Under the pieces are notes generated by a model that was given only the letters and a program-made list of their open reading frames with translations, ran no database searches and was not told the origin of the DNA. This document shows positions 1-11,632 of a stretch of 64,000 bases of DNA, piece after piece; position 1 is the stretch's first letter; every line of letters begins with the position of its first letter. The position numbers and the translations under genes are program-made. Source of the DNA: Cognatilysobacter xinjiangensis. Its GTDB lineage: Bacteria; Pseudomonadota; Gammaproteobacteria; Xanthomonadales; Xanthomonadaceae. The DNA is taken from NCBI RefSeq assembly GCF_014651995.1, contig NZ_BMXY01000001.1:1632439-1696438 (forward strand), in the 5' to 3' direction.

Positions 1-76
1 GCCGGCGCCGAAGGGGCAAGAAGCGCATCCTCCCCCGCGCTTCCAAACTCTCAGGCAGAAGGACAGAGGGGCGAGC
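1..76 (+). promoter_or_regulatory. Glycine riboswitch aptamer (3' part, cut by window edge)
   Basis: The sequence carries the conserved glycine-aptamer core: CCGAAGGGGCAAG near positions 8-20, a short variable stem, then ACTCTCAGGCAGAAGGACAG near 47-66 and the closing AGGGG. The 5' strand of the basal stem lies outside the window, so one aptamer is seen only in part and a tandem partner cannot be judged. It sits about 140 bases upstream of gcvP, the glycine decarboxylase gene, which is the classic target. By family knowledge glycine binding turns expression on; the mechanism here (termination or translation) cannot be read with confidence. Confidence 0.88.
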
Positions 77-211
77 AGGGCTTTCGAGCGGCGCCAGCCG
101 CGAGCCTGCGAGCGCCCGTCGGCCGCGAGGCCGGCGGGCCGGGTGTTCGATTCGCGACGGAAGTCGCCGAAGCGATCACTTCCCCTTCCATGTCGCCGCC
201 CAGAGTCCGCC

Positions 212-3124
<2,913 letters not shown>

Positions 3125-3138
3125 GCCGCGACGCCACG

Positions 3139-3167
3139 AAAAAGCCCCGCTCCGGCGGGGCTTTTTG
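3139..3167 (+). terminator. Intrinsic terminator after gcvP, likely bidirectional
   Basis: A GCCCCGC/GCGGGGC stem with a tight TCCG-type loop is flanked by A5 on the left and T5 on the right. It can therefore stop gcvP transcripts on the plus strand and the KGG gene on the minus strand. Confidence 0.9.
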
Positions 3168-3178
3168 TTCGCCAGCGC

Positions 3179-3550
3179 TCAGCGGTCGCGATTGCCGCCT
3201 CCGCGGCCGGATTCACCGCCCTTGCGGGCAGGCTCGCGCTGCTCCTCACGGCCCGTCGCCTGCAGGCCGCTGCCCGGGCCGCCGCCCTGCCGCGCACCGG
3301 TGCTCCGCCCGTGTCCACTGCCGTGGCTGGCCTCGCCGCCCATGCGGCCGATGTCCGACATGTGCTGGCGATCCTGGCTCACCGCCTCACCGCCCTTGCG
3401 GCCCGCCTCGCGGGCCTCGCGCGAATCGAACTCGTGCGCGTGGCCGCTCTGGTGGGCGGCACGACCGCCCATCGACGAGATCTCGCGCTGCTTCTGCGGA
3501 TCCATGTTGCCGAAGCCGCCGCCGTGGGCGCCGCCCTTGTTGCTGGCCAT
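3179..3550 (-). CDS. KGG-repeat stress-induced protein (YciG/Con-10 type)
   Basis: A small (123 residues), very hydrophilic, Gly/Arg/His-rich protein. It has recurring KGG- and GGE-type units: NKGG at the start, then MGGRAAH, KGGEAVS, MGGEASH and KGGES. This matches the stress-induced bacterial acidophilic repeat / KGG family (Con-10, YciG, YmdF), whose members are small, probably disordered and made under general stress. I chose the ATG at 3550 because GGAGAA stands six bases before it and family members begin MASNKGG or similar; the longer frame upstream is Arg-rich shadow. The copies are degenerate and the C-terminal 30 residues are Gly/Arg-rich. The molecular role is unknown for the family. 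Confidence 0.85.
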   Translation of the reverse strand: MASNKGGAHGGGFGNMDPQKQREISSMGGRAAHQSGHAHEFDSREAREAGRKGGEAVSQDRQHMSDIGRMGGEASHGSGHGRSTGARQGGGPGSGLQATGREEQREPARKGGESGRGGGNRDR

Positions 3551-3752
3551 GGTCGTTCTCCGATCGTCGTGTCGCCGGCCGCGCCGCGTGATCGACGCAG
3601 GGCCTTCGCCCGCGATGCGCTGCATCGACGCCGCGCCGCGAACACGATCAGGCTAGGCGGCGGCGTGTTATCGATGCGGCAATCGCGCGTGGCGAAAACG
3701 TGCGCGAGGCCCGTTCATGTCGCCGCCCGCTAAACGGTTAAGCCGCGTGCGG

Positions 3753-4931
3753 TCAGGCGTTGAGCACGCGGTCGCGGCCGCTCTGCTTGGCCGAGTACAT
3801 GCGCTGGTCGGCCGTGCGCAGGTCGTCCAGCACGTCCTGCCCCGGCACGTGCTGCGCGACGCCGGCGGAGAACGTCAGCGGGCGGCCGTCGACCATGATG
3901 CGCAGGATGCTCTGCCGCAGGTATTCCATGCGGATCGTCGCTTCCTCGATCTCGACGGCGGGCATCAGCAGCAGGAATTCCTCGCCGCCCCAGCGCGCCA
4001 GCACGTCGCGCGCCGGCAGCACGCTGCGCGCGCGGCGACTGAAGGCGACCAGCGCGGCGTCGCCTTCGGCATGGCCGAGGCGGTCGTTGATGCGCTTGAA
4101 GTGATCGAGGTCGACGATCGCGACGCAGAACGTGGTGTCCTCGCCGTCGGCGCGCTGCTGCTCCTGGCGCAGGCGCTCGGTCATCCAGCGGCGATTGGGC
4201 AGCCCTGTGAGTTCATCGGTGGTCGCGAGGCGCTGCACCTCGGCGAGCAGCTGGGTGAGTTCCTCGCGACGCGTGCGCAGCGCACGGCGCAGCGCCGACA
4301 GCCTCGCCGCGATCACCGCGAGCGCCGGTAGCACCACCAGCACCACGATGTAGTTCAGCTGGTCAATCGGCAGCGTGGCCGCGGCCGGGCTGTCGCGCCA
4401 CGGCGGCGGGAACGCGGTGAGCCAGAACACCACCAGCCCGAGGCTGGCCAAGGCGAAAACGGTGAGGATGGCGATCTGCCGCCAGCGCAGCGCGAACGCG
4501 GCGAACAGGAAGATCACCAGCAGCGGCAACAGCGCGATGGTCCGCAGCGGCCCGCAGATCAGGTAACCCCAGTCCGCGGCGATCACGCCCATAACGATCT
4601 GCCACTCGGTAAGCGCGGGATCGGAGAAGCGTTCGCTCCAGCCGCTGCGTAGCGCGGCGTAGGACACGGCGGTCGACAGCACCACGAAGGTGGTCCAGCC
4701 GGCGAGGCGCGGCAAGTCCATCCAGCCGTCGGCCACGCCGATCGCCATCAACAGGAAGCAGCCCAGGTAGACGCCGCTGGCCGTCACCCACTGGACCAGG
4801 CGGATCGCGCGGCGCGGATCGCGACCGGCGAGCGCCTGCAGCACGCGCTCGAACCAGCGCGGCGCCGCCCAGCCCGGAAGCAACGGCGAGGCCGACGATG
4901 GATCCAGCGAATCGACTGCGTCCGAATCCAC
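3753..4931 (-). CDS. Membrane-bound GGDEF diguanylate cyclase
   Basis: A 392-residue protein predicted to make cyclic di-GMP from two GTP. About six hydrophobic segments fill residues 40-215 and form an uncharacterised membrane sensor. A short coiled-coil-like linker follows (about 215-235). The GGDEF domain begins near TTDELTGLPNRR and has the catalytic motif GGEEF at residues 315-319. The product-inhibition I-site (RxxD) is degenerate: the aligned residues are PARD, so the first arginine is missing and feedback inhibition may be lost. Translation starts at GTG, with GGAG about eight bases upstream. It is a single gene; what the membrane part senses cannot be told. Confidence 0.93.
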   Translation of the reverse strand: MDSDAVDSLDPSSASPLLPGWAAPRWFERVLQALAGRDPRRAIRLVQWVTASGVYLGCFLLMAIGVADGWMDLPRLAGWTTFVVLSTAVSYAALRSGWSERFSDPALTEWQIVMGVIAADWGYLICGPLRTIALLPLLVIFLFAAFALRWRQIAILTVFALASLGLVVFWLTAFPPPWRDSPAAATLPIDQLNYIVVLVVLPALAVIAARLSALRRALRTRREELTQLLAEVQRLATTDELTGLPNRRWMTERLRQEQQRADGEDTTFCVAIVDLDHFKRINDRLGHAEGDAALVAFSRRARSVLPARDVLARWGGEEFLLLMPAVEIEEATIRMEYLRQSILRIMVDGRPLTFSAGVAQHVPGQDVLDDLRTADQRMYSAKQSGRDRVLNA

Positions 4932-5037
4932 ACGCGCTCCAGGTCAGGCGTCCGCAAGGATAACGGCCGGTTGTCGCAGGGCTTGAGGCTGCGCGACGGT
5001 CACGGCCAATCCGTAGTCTGCAGGACAAGGAGGTTCC

Positions 5038-6528
5038 ATGCCCGTTCGCCCCAACCTGACCGAAGGGCCCATCGCCCGCACCCTGTTCGCATTCGCGCTG
5101 CCCATCCTCGGCGGCAACGTGCTGCAGTCGCTCAACGGCTCGATCAACGCCGTGTGGGTGGGCCGCTTCCTCGGCGAGCAGGCGCTCACCGCCACCGCCA
5201 ATGCGAACAACGTGATGTTCCTGCTGCTGGGCGCGGTGTTCGGCGTCGGCATGGCGGCGAGCATTCTGGTCGCGCAGGCGATCGGCCGGGACGACCTGAA
5301 GCAGGCGCGCTGCGTGATCGGCACCAGCGCGACGTTCTTCATCGGGCTATCCGTGGTGATCGCCGCGATCGGCATGCCCGCGGCGCGCCACGTGCTGGTG
5401 TGGATGGACACGCCACCGGCGGCGCTGCCCTTCGCCGAGGCCTACCTGCGGATCATCTTTCTCGCCCTGCCCTTCCTTTATGCCTTCACCTTCGTCACCG
5501 CGATCCTGCGCGGCTCGGGCGACACCCGCACGCCGTTCCTGTTCCTGCTGCTCGCCGTCGCGTTCGACATCGGCCTCAACCCGGTGCTGCTGTTCGGCCT
5601 CGGGCCCTTCCCGCGCATGGGCATCGCGGGCGCGGCGACCGCCACGCTGGTCGCCAATGCTCTGAGTCTCGCCGCGATGCTGCTCTGGCTGCGCCATCGA
5701 CGCCATCGGCTGTGGATCAGCCGCCACGACCGCGCGCTGTACGCGCCCAACCTCACGGTACTGAAGTCGCTGATTTCCAAGGGAGTGCCGATCGGCCTGC
5801 AGATGATGCTGATCTCGGTGGCGATGCTGGCCATGATCACCATGGTCAACCGCCACGGTGTGGCCACCACGGCCGCCTACGGTGCGGCTCTGCAGCTGTG
5901 GACCTACGTGCAGATGCCGGCGATGGCGATCGGCGCGGCCTGCTCGTCGATGGCGGCGCAGAACGTGGGCGCCGACCGCTGGGACCGCGTGCACCAGACC
6001 GCGAAGTCCGGCGTGCTGTTCAACTTCCTCATGACCGGCGCGCTGATCGTGCCGCTGATCGTGTTCGACCGGCACACGCTCTCGCTGTTCCTGCCCGACG
6101 GCAGCCCGGCGCTCGCCGAGGCCATCCACCTGAATCCGATCGTGGTGAGCTCGTTCCTGTTCTTCGGCGTCACGTTCGTGCTGTCGGGCGTGGTGCGTGC
6201 GACCGGCGCGGTCGTCCCGCCGCTGATCATCCTCGCGCTGGCGCTGTGGGGCGTGCGCGTGCCGTTCGCATCGTTGCTGCAGCCGACGATGGGTGCCGAT
6301 GCGATCTGGTGGAGCTTTCCCGCCAGCGCGCTCGTGTCGATGCTGCTGTCGGTGCTGTACTACCGCTACGGCGGCTGGCGCCGCGCACGCATGCTGCCCG
6401 CGGCGGCCGAGGAAGTGGCCATTCCCGCCGAGGTACCCGCGCAGGTGCCTTCGCCTGTCGCCGACGTCGGCCCGACGAGCGAGCCCGAGACGCCCGCCTA
6501 CGCCGCCGCCAGCGCCGTCCGCAAATAG
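5038..6528 (+). CDS. MATE family multidrug/cation efflux transporter
   Basis: A 496-residue inner-membrane protein with about twelve hydrophobic segments and the two-fold MatE repeat. It opens TEGPIARTLFAFALPILGGN, typical of NorM/DinF-like exporters that use a Na+ or H+ gradient to expel drugs or metabolites. The C-terminal 50 residues form a Pro/Ala/Glu-rich cytoplasmic tail beyond the usual family end. The start is set by a near-perfect AAGGAGG ribosome site just before the ATG. Its 3' end overlaps the 3' end of the UvrA-like gene on the other strand by 31 bases. The substrate cannot be inferred. Confidence 0.93.
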   Translation: MPVRPNLTEGPIARTLFAFALPILGGNVLQSLNGSINAVWVGRFLGEQALTATANANNVMFLLLGAVFGVGMAASILVAQAIGRDDLKQARCVIGTSATFFIGLSVVIAAIGMPAARHVLVWMDTPPAALPFAEAYLRIIFLALPFLYAFTFVTAILRGSGDTRTPFLFLLLAVAFDIGLNPVLLFGLGPFPRMGIAGAATATLVANALSLAAMLLWLRHRRHRLWISRHDRALYAPNLTVLKSLISKGVPIGLQMMLISVAMLAMITMVNRHGVATTAAYGAALQLWTYVQMPAMAIGAACSSMAAQNVGADRWDRVHQTAKSGVLFNFLMTGALIVPLIVFDRHTLSLFLPDGSPALAEAIHLNPIVVSSFLFFGVTFVLSGVVRATGAVVPPLIILALALWGVRVPFASLLQPTMGADAIWWSFPASALVSMLLSVLYYRYGGWRRARMLPAAAEEVAIPAEVPAQVPSPVADVGPTSEPETPAYAAASAVRK

Positions 6529-9149
6529 GGCGCGGTGCGGCTGGCGTCGCTGGCCGCCACCGCCTCGGGCGTGCCTTCGACGACGATGCGGCCGCCCGCC
6601 TCGCCCGCGCCCGGGCCGACATCGATCACCCAGTCGCTCTGCGCGACCACGCGCATCTCGTGCTCGACCAGCACCACCGTGTTGCCAGCCTCGACGAGGC
6701 CGTGCAACTGCGCCATCAATCGGTCGACGTCGGCGGCATGCAGGCCCGTGGTGGGCTCGTCCAGCACGTACAGGCCGCGCCCGCGCTGGCTGCGCTGCAG
6801 CTCGGTCGCGAGCTTGATGCGCTGCGCTTCGCCGCCCGACAGTTCCGTCGCCGGCTGGCCGAGCCGCAGGTAGCCCAGGCCGATGTCGCGCAGCAGCTCG
6901 AGCGGGCGCAGCACCGCGGGTTCGGCGGCGAAGAACTCGCAGGCTTCCTCGACGTTGAGCGCCAGCACCTCGGCGACGTTCCTGCCGTTCCAGCGCACCT
7001 TCAGCGTGGCCTCGTCGTAGCGCGCGCCATGGCAGGTGGGGCATGGCGCGTAGACGCTCGGCATGAAGAGCAGTTCGACGCTGACGAAGCCCTCGCCCTC
7101 GCAGGTCGGGCAGCGGCCCTTCGCGACGTTGAACGAGAAACGGCCGGCGTCATAGCGACGACGCCTTGCGTCCGGCGTGGCCGCGAACAACTTGCGCACG
7201 TGGTCGAACAGGCCGGTGTAGGTGGCGAGGTTGGAGCGCGGCGTGCGACCGATCGGCTTCTGGTCGACGCGCACCAGGCGACGGATCGCATCGACATCGC
7301 CGCCCAGGTGACCGTGCGTGCGCTGCACGACGCTGGGCGCATCGCCGGGCTCGGGCTCGTCGTCCTCGGGCTCGTGGCCGAGGTGGCCGCAGACCAGCTC
7401 GACCAGTGCCTGGCTGATCAGGCTGGACTTGCCCGACCCGGAGATGCCCGTCACCGCGGTCAGCACGCCGAGCGGAATACGCGCGCGCAGGCCGTGCAGG
7501 TTGTTTCGATGGATGTCCCGCAGCTCCAGCCAGCCCGTGGGTTCGCGGCGCTCGCGCGGCTCGGGCGGCGCGCGGTTGAACAGGTAGCGCGCGGTCTCGG
7601 AATCGCGGACATCGGCGAGGCCGTCCGGCGGGCCGCTGTAGAGCACGCAGCCGCCGCGCTCGCCCGCGCCGGGGCCGACGTCCACCAGCCAATCGGCGCG
7701 ACGCATCATCGCGAGGTCGTGCTCGACCACGAAGATCGAGTTGCCGCTCGCCTTCAGCTGTTCCAGCGCGTCGAACAGCGCCTCGCTGTCGGCCGGATGC
7801 AGGCCCGCCGAGGGCTCGTCGAGCACGTAGACCACGCCGAACAGGTTCGAACGTATCTGCGTGGCCAGCCGCAGGCGCTGCACCTCGCCGGGCGAGAGCG
7901 TCGGCGTGGCGCGATCCATCGACAGATAGCCGAGGCCGAGCGCACGCAGCGTGTCGATCCGCGCCACGAGATCGCCCGCGATGCGCTGCGCGGCGAGGCG
8001 CTTTTCCTCCGACAGCGGCGGCGTGCGGTGCACGTCGGGCGCGGCCGCATGCGTGGCCTCACCCGCCGCCTTGCGTCGCGCGCGGTCGCGCTTCGTGGCA
8101 TCGGCGGCGCGGGCATCGCCGGTCCTTCTCCCGACCGTGTCGAACCGGCCCTGCGCAACGGGCCGCAGCACGTCGGCGAGACGATCGAACGAGAGCTGCG
8201 ACAGCGTGCCGATGTCGAGCCCGGCGAACGTCACCGACAGCGCCTCGTGCTTGAGGCGGCGCCCATCGCAGACGGGGCACAGCGTGCCGGTGAGGAAGCG
8301 CGACACGCGCCGCTTCATCAGCGCGCTCTGCGTGGTGGCGAAGGTGTGCAGCACGTAGCGCCGCGCACCCATGTAGGTGCCCATGTAGGCGGGCTCGGCG
8401 TTCTTCTTCACCGCCGCGCGCGTTTCGGCCGGGGTGAAGCCGGGGTAGACCGGCACCGTCGGCGTCTCCTCGGTGAAGAGGATCCACTCGCGGTCCTTCT
8501 TCGGCAGCTCCCTCCACGGCCGGTCGACGTCGTAGCCCAGCGTCACCAGGATGTCGCGTAGGTTCTGCCCGTGCCAGGCCGGCGGCCACGACGCGATCGC
8601 CTTCTCGCGGATCGAGAGCGACGGGTCGGGCACCATCGATTCCTCGGTGACGTCGTACACGTGCCCGAGGCCGTGGCAGTGCGGGCACGCGCCCTGCGGC
8701 GTGTTCGGCGAAAAGTCCTCGGCGTAGAGCATGGCCTGCCCCGGTGGATACGTGCCGGCGCGCGAGTACATCATCCGCACCAGGCTCGACAGCGTGGTGA
8801 CGCTGCCCACCGTCGAGCGCGCGCTCGCGGTGCCGCGCTGCTGCTGCAACGCCACCGCAGGCGGCAGGCCGGTGATCTCGTCGACGTCGGGCACGCCGAC
8901 CTGGTCGATCAGCCGCCGCGCGTACGGCGCCACCGACTCGAAGTAGCGCCGCTGCGCTTCCGCGTACAGCGTGCCGAACGCGAGCGACGACTTGCCCGAG
9001 CCCGACACGCCGGAGAACACCACCAGCGCGTGGCGCGGAATGGCCACGTCGACGTCGCGCAGGTTGTGCTCGCGCGCGCCGCGCACGCGGACGTGGCCAT
9101 CGTCCTGCGCGTGGGCGATCCCGGGTTTGCCTGCGTCTGCCTGCTGCAT
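6498..9149 (-). CDS. UvrA-like excinuclease ABC subunit A paralogue (UvrA2-type ATPase)
   Basis: An 883-residue ABC-type DNA-damage ATPase. Both nucleotide-binding halves are complete: Walker A GVSGSGKSS near residue 47 and GISGSGKSS in the second half, with signature motifs LSPGEVQRL and LSGGEAQRIK. Zinc-finger CxxC pairs are present (CPHCHG, CPVCDG, CPTCEG, CPTCHG). It is shorter than true UvrA (about 940-1000), which fits the class II UvrA paralogues linked to drug or damage tolerance. An Arg/Ala-rich insertion of about 35 residues lies near residues 337-372. Start chosen at MQQADAGK, because the frame upstream runs through modA. It is divergent from modA and its 3' end overlaps the MATE gene. 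UvrA proper is expected elsewhere in the genome. Confidence 0.9.
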   Translation of the reverse strand: MQQADAGKPGIAHAQDDGHVRVRGAREHNLRDVDVAIPRHALVVFSGVSGSGKSSLAFGTLYAEAQRRYFESVAPYARRLIDQVGVPDVDEITGLPPAVALQQQRGTASARSTVGSVTTLSSLVRMMYSRAGTYPPGQAMLYAEDFSPNTPQGACPHCHGLGHVYDVTEESMVPDPSLSIREKAIASWPPAWHGQNLRDILVTLGYDVDRPWRELPKKDREWILFTEETPTVPVYPGFTPAETRAAVKKNAEPAYMGTYMGARRYVLHTFATTQSALMKRRVSRFLTGTLCPVCDGRRLKHEALSVTFAGLDIGTLSQLSFDRLADVLRPVAQGRFDTVGRRTGDARAADATKRDRARRKAAGEATHAAAPDVHRTPPLSEEKRLAAQRIAGDLVARIDTLRALGLGYLSMDRATPTLSPGEVQRLRLATQIRSNLFGVVYVLDEPSAGLHPADSEALFDALEQLKASGNSIFVVEHDLAMMRRADWLVDVGPGAGERGGCVLYSGPPDGLADVRDSETARYLFNRAPPEPRERREPTGWLELRDIHRNNLHGLRARIPLGVLTAVTGISGSGKSSLISQALVELVCGHLGHEPEDDEPEPGDAPSVVQRTHGHLGGDVDAIRRLVRVDQKPIGRTPRSNLATYTGLFDHVRKLFAATPDARRRRYDAGRFSFNVAKGRCPTCEGEGFVSVELLFMPSVYAPCPTCHGARYDEATLKVRWNGRNVAEVLALNVEEACEFFAAEPAVLRPLELLRDIGLGYLRLGQPATELSGGEAQRIKLATELQRSQRGRGLYVLDEPTTGLHAADVDRLMAQLHGLVEAGNTVVLVEHEMRVVAQSDWVIDVGPGAGEAGGRIVVEGTPEAVAASDASRTAPYLRTALAAA

Positions 9150-9248
9150 TCGGCCCTCGCGATGAGCGCGATATTGGACAACGGCCGCGACGGTAACGCA
9201 GTGAAGGGCCGGTCTGCTGTAATGCCGCCCTGCCCGGGACCGCCACGC

Positions 9249-10022
9249 ATGCGCCTTTCCGCCCGCCTGATCGCCTTCGCCTGCCTGCTCGCCCTCGCGC
9301 TGCCGGTATTCGGCGCCGCGCGGCCGTTGACGGTGTTCGCCGCGGCCAGCCTCAAGGAAACGCTGGACGAGGCCGCGGCACTGTATGCACGCAGCGGCGG
9401 CGCCCCGGTGCGCGTGGCCTATGGTGCGAGTTCCGCGCTGGCGCGGCAGATCGAGGACGGCGCACCGGCGGACGTTTTCGTCTCCGCGGATGGCGACTGG
9501 ATGGACGCGCTGCAGCGCCGGGGCCTGATCGACGCGCGCACGCGCCGCGACGTCGCCGGAAATTCGCTGGTGCTGGTGGCGCCGGCCGCGTCGCGCACGC
9601 AGGCGATCGCGTTGCGGCGCGGCGTGGACCTGCGTCCAGTCCTCGGCCGCGACGGCCGCATCGCGCTGGCGCTCACGGCCAGCGTCCCCGCGGGAAAATA
9701 CGGCAAGTTCGCACTGCAGTCGCTGGATGCGTGGTCGACGCTGCGGCCGCGCGTCGTCGAAGCGGAAAACGTGCGTGCGGCACTGCAGCTCGTCGCACGC
9801 GGCGAGGCCGCGCTCGGCGTGGTCTACGCCAGCGACGCGCTCGCCGAGCCGCGCGTGCGCGTGGTCGCGCGCTTCGCGCCGGGCCTGCATCCTCGGATCG
9901 TGTATCCCGCCGCTCGCGTTCGCGCATCGCGACACCCGCGAGCGGCGGACTTCGTTGCGTGGCTCGCATCGCCCGCGGCGCAGGCGGTGTTCCGCCGCCA
10001 CGGCTTCGCGCCCGCATCGTGA
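9249..10022 (+). CDS. modA: Molybdate ABC transporter, periplasmic binding protein
   Basis: A 257-residue secreted protein that captures molybdate (or tungstate) in the periplasm. A clear signal peptide (MRLSARLIAFACLLALALP, cleavage after FGA) precedes the family start PLTVFAAASLKETLDE. The anion-contacting segments AAASL and YGASSALARQI are present. An in-frame ATG at 9222 would add nine residues before the charged n-region; 9249 gives the better signal peptide. It is the first gene of modABC; its stop overlaps the GTG of modB. Confidence 0.95.
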   Translation: MRLSARLIAFACLLALALPVFGAARPLTVFAAASLKETLDEAAALYARSGGAPVRVAYGASSALARQIEDGAPADVFVSADGDWMDALQRRGLIDARTRRDVAGNSLVLVAPAASRTQAIALRRGVDLRPVLGRDGRIALALTASVPAGKYGKFALQSLDAWSTLRPRVVEAENVRAALQLVARGEAALGVVYASDALAEPRVRVVARFAPGLHPRIVYPAARVRASRHPRAADFVAWLASPAAQAVFRRHGFAPAS

Positions 10023-10711
10023 CGGCGCTGACGCCCGAGGAAATCGCGGCCGTCGTGCTGAGCCTGCGCGTGGCGAGCGTGGCGACGCTCGCCAGCCTGC
10101 CCTTCGCCATCGCACTGGGCTGGCTGCTGGCCCGCCGCCGCTTTCCCGGGCGGCTGCTGCTCGACGCACTCGTGCACCTGCCGCTCGTGCTGCCCCCCGT
10201 GGTGACCGGTTACGCGCTGCTCGTGCTGTTCGGCCGGCAGGGAACCGTCGGTGCATGGCTGCAGGACACGCTCGGCGTCAGCCTTGCGTTCCGCTGGACC
10301 GGCGCCGCGCTCGCCTGCGCGGTGATGGGCTTTCCGCTGATGGTGCGCGCGATCCGGTTGTCGATCGAAGCGGTCGACGCGCGGCTGGAGAACGCCGCCG
10401 CCACGCTGGGCGCATCGCCCTGGCGCGTGTTCACCGGGATCACGCTGCCGCTCGCATGGCCCGGGATCGTCGCCGGCGCGGTGCTGGGCTTCGCGAAGGC
10501 CGTGGGCGAATTTGGCGCGACGATCACGTTCGTGTCCAGCATTCCCGGCGAAACGCAGACGCTGTCGTCGGCGATCTACGCGCTGCTGCAGGTGCCCGGC
10601 GGGGAGGCACGCGTCTGGCTGCTCTGCGGCGTGTCGGTGGCGATCTCGTTCGCGGCGATGCTCGCCGCCGAGGCGCTGGCGCAGCGCCAGCGACGCGAGC
10701 CCGCCGCGTGA
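10019..10711 (+). CDS. modB: Molybdate ABC transporter permease
   Basis: A 230-residue inner-membrane permease with about five to six hydrophobic segments. The EAA loop lies in NAAATLGASPWRVFTGITLPLA, which docks the ATPase, and GFAKAVGEFGATITF is typical of ModB. It begins at a GTG that shares four bases (GTGA) with the modA stop and ends with the same arrangement into modC. This implies translational coupling of all three genes. Confidence 0.95.
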   Translation: MTALTPEEIAAVVLSLRVASVATLASLPFAIALGWLLARRRFPGRLLLDALVHLPLVLPPVVTGYALLVLFGRQGTVGAWLQDTLGVSLAFRWTGAALACAVMGFPLMVRAIRLSIEAVDARLENAAATLGASPWRVFTGITLPLAWPGIVAGAVLGFAKAVGEFGATITFVSSIPGETQTLSSAIYALLQVPGGEARVWLLCGVSVAISFAAMLAAEALAQRQRREPAA

Positions 10712-11334
10712 GCGCGCTGCACTCCATCGACGTGCTGCTGAGGCGCGGCGGCTTCGAGCGCCACGTCCGGGTGTCGAGCGACGCGCGCGTGCTCGCGCTG
10801 GTCGGTGCCTCGGGTAGCGGCAAGACTTCGCTGCTGCATGCAATCGCGGGGCTGTTGCGGCCCGTGCGCGGACATATCGAGATCGCCGGCGAGCGGCTGT
10901 TCGACGCCGGGCGTCGCATCGACGTTCCCACGCATCGGCGGCGCATCGGCTACGTGTTCCAGGACGGCCGCCTGTTCCCGCATCTCGACGTCCGCGGCAA
11001 CCTCCTCTATGCCGCGCGCGGCGACGCATCCGCGGCGCGCGCGCAGCTGGATCACATCGTCGAACTGCTCGCGCTCGGCCCGCTGATGTCGCGCCGCACC
11101 GTCGGCCTGTCCGGCGGCGAGATCCAGCGCATCGCCCTCGGCCGCGCGCTGCTTTCGGCGCCGCGCCTGCTGCTGCTCGACGAACCGCTTTCGATGCTGG
11201 ACCCGGATCGTCGCGACGAGCTGCTGCCCTACCTGCAGCGCGTGCGCGACGAGCACGCACTGCCGATGATCTACGTCAGCCACGCCGCCGACGAGGTCGC
11301 GCGCATCGCGCAGGACGTCTACCGCCTGGGCTAG
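10708..11334 (+). CDS. modC: Molybdate ABC transporter ATP-binding protein (short form)
   Basis: This 208-residue ATPase energises ModAB. Walker A is GASGSGKTS near residue 32, the signature is LSGGEIQRIALGRALL, Walker B is LLLLDEPLS, and the switch histidine is in YVSHAADE. Start at GTG overlapping the modB stop by four bases. Typical ModC has about 350 residues with a C-terminal molybdate-binding TOBE (MOP) domain; this one stops right after the ATPase domain, so that regulatory part is missing. Its TAG stop overlaps the stop of the small gene on the opposite strand. Confidence 0.92.
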   Translation: MSALHSIDVLLRRGGFERHVRVSSDARVLALVGASGSGKTSLLHAIAGLLRPVRGHIEIAGERLFDAGRRIDVPTHRRRIGYVFQDGRLFPHLDVRGNLLYAARGDASAARAQLDHIVELLALGPLMSRRTVGLSGGEIQRIALGRALLSAPRLLLLDEPLSMLDPDRRDELLPYLQRVRDEHALPMIYVSHAADEVARIAQDVYRLG

Positions 11335-11534
11335 CGCCTGCGCGCGCCGCGCGACACGAGGAAGCCGAGCGCCGCGACCGCGACCACCACGAAAGCGATG
11401 CCGCCGAGCGGGTGCTCGTCGAACATCGCCCCGAGCATGTTGCAGCCCGTACAGAGGCCCAGGGGCGCGGTCGCGACGGCGATGCGCCATCCGCGCGATG
11501 CACGGCGTGGGGTCGACTCGACGGAATGCGGCAT
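11331..11534 (-). CDS. Small hypothetical membrane protein
   Basis: A 67-residue frame with one clear hydrophobic helix (GIAFVVVAVAALGFLVS, about residues 45-61), a basic end and a Cys pair (CTGC, about 28-31) that could be a weaker second segment. It is convergent with modC, and the two stop codons overlap. The hydrophobic profile favours a real gene, but I recognise no family and see no strong ribosome site. Confidence 0.5.
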   Translation of the reverse strand: MPHSVESTPRRASRGWRIAVATAPLGLCTGCNMLGAMFDEHPLGGIAFVVVAVAALGFLVSRGARRR

Positions 11535-11632
11535 GCGGCGATCATGCGGTCGTCGCCGTTAGGAGGCGGTCACGCCGGGCCGCTTCCAACCTGCGATAGG
11601 CTGCAGGCCCGCTTGCCTTTCGACATCCGTCC

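Noticed and set aside
4971..8561. A 1196-residue frame across the MATE and UvrA-like genes
   Set aside because: It overlaps two well-supported genes and has no recognisable domain.
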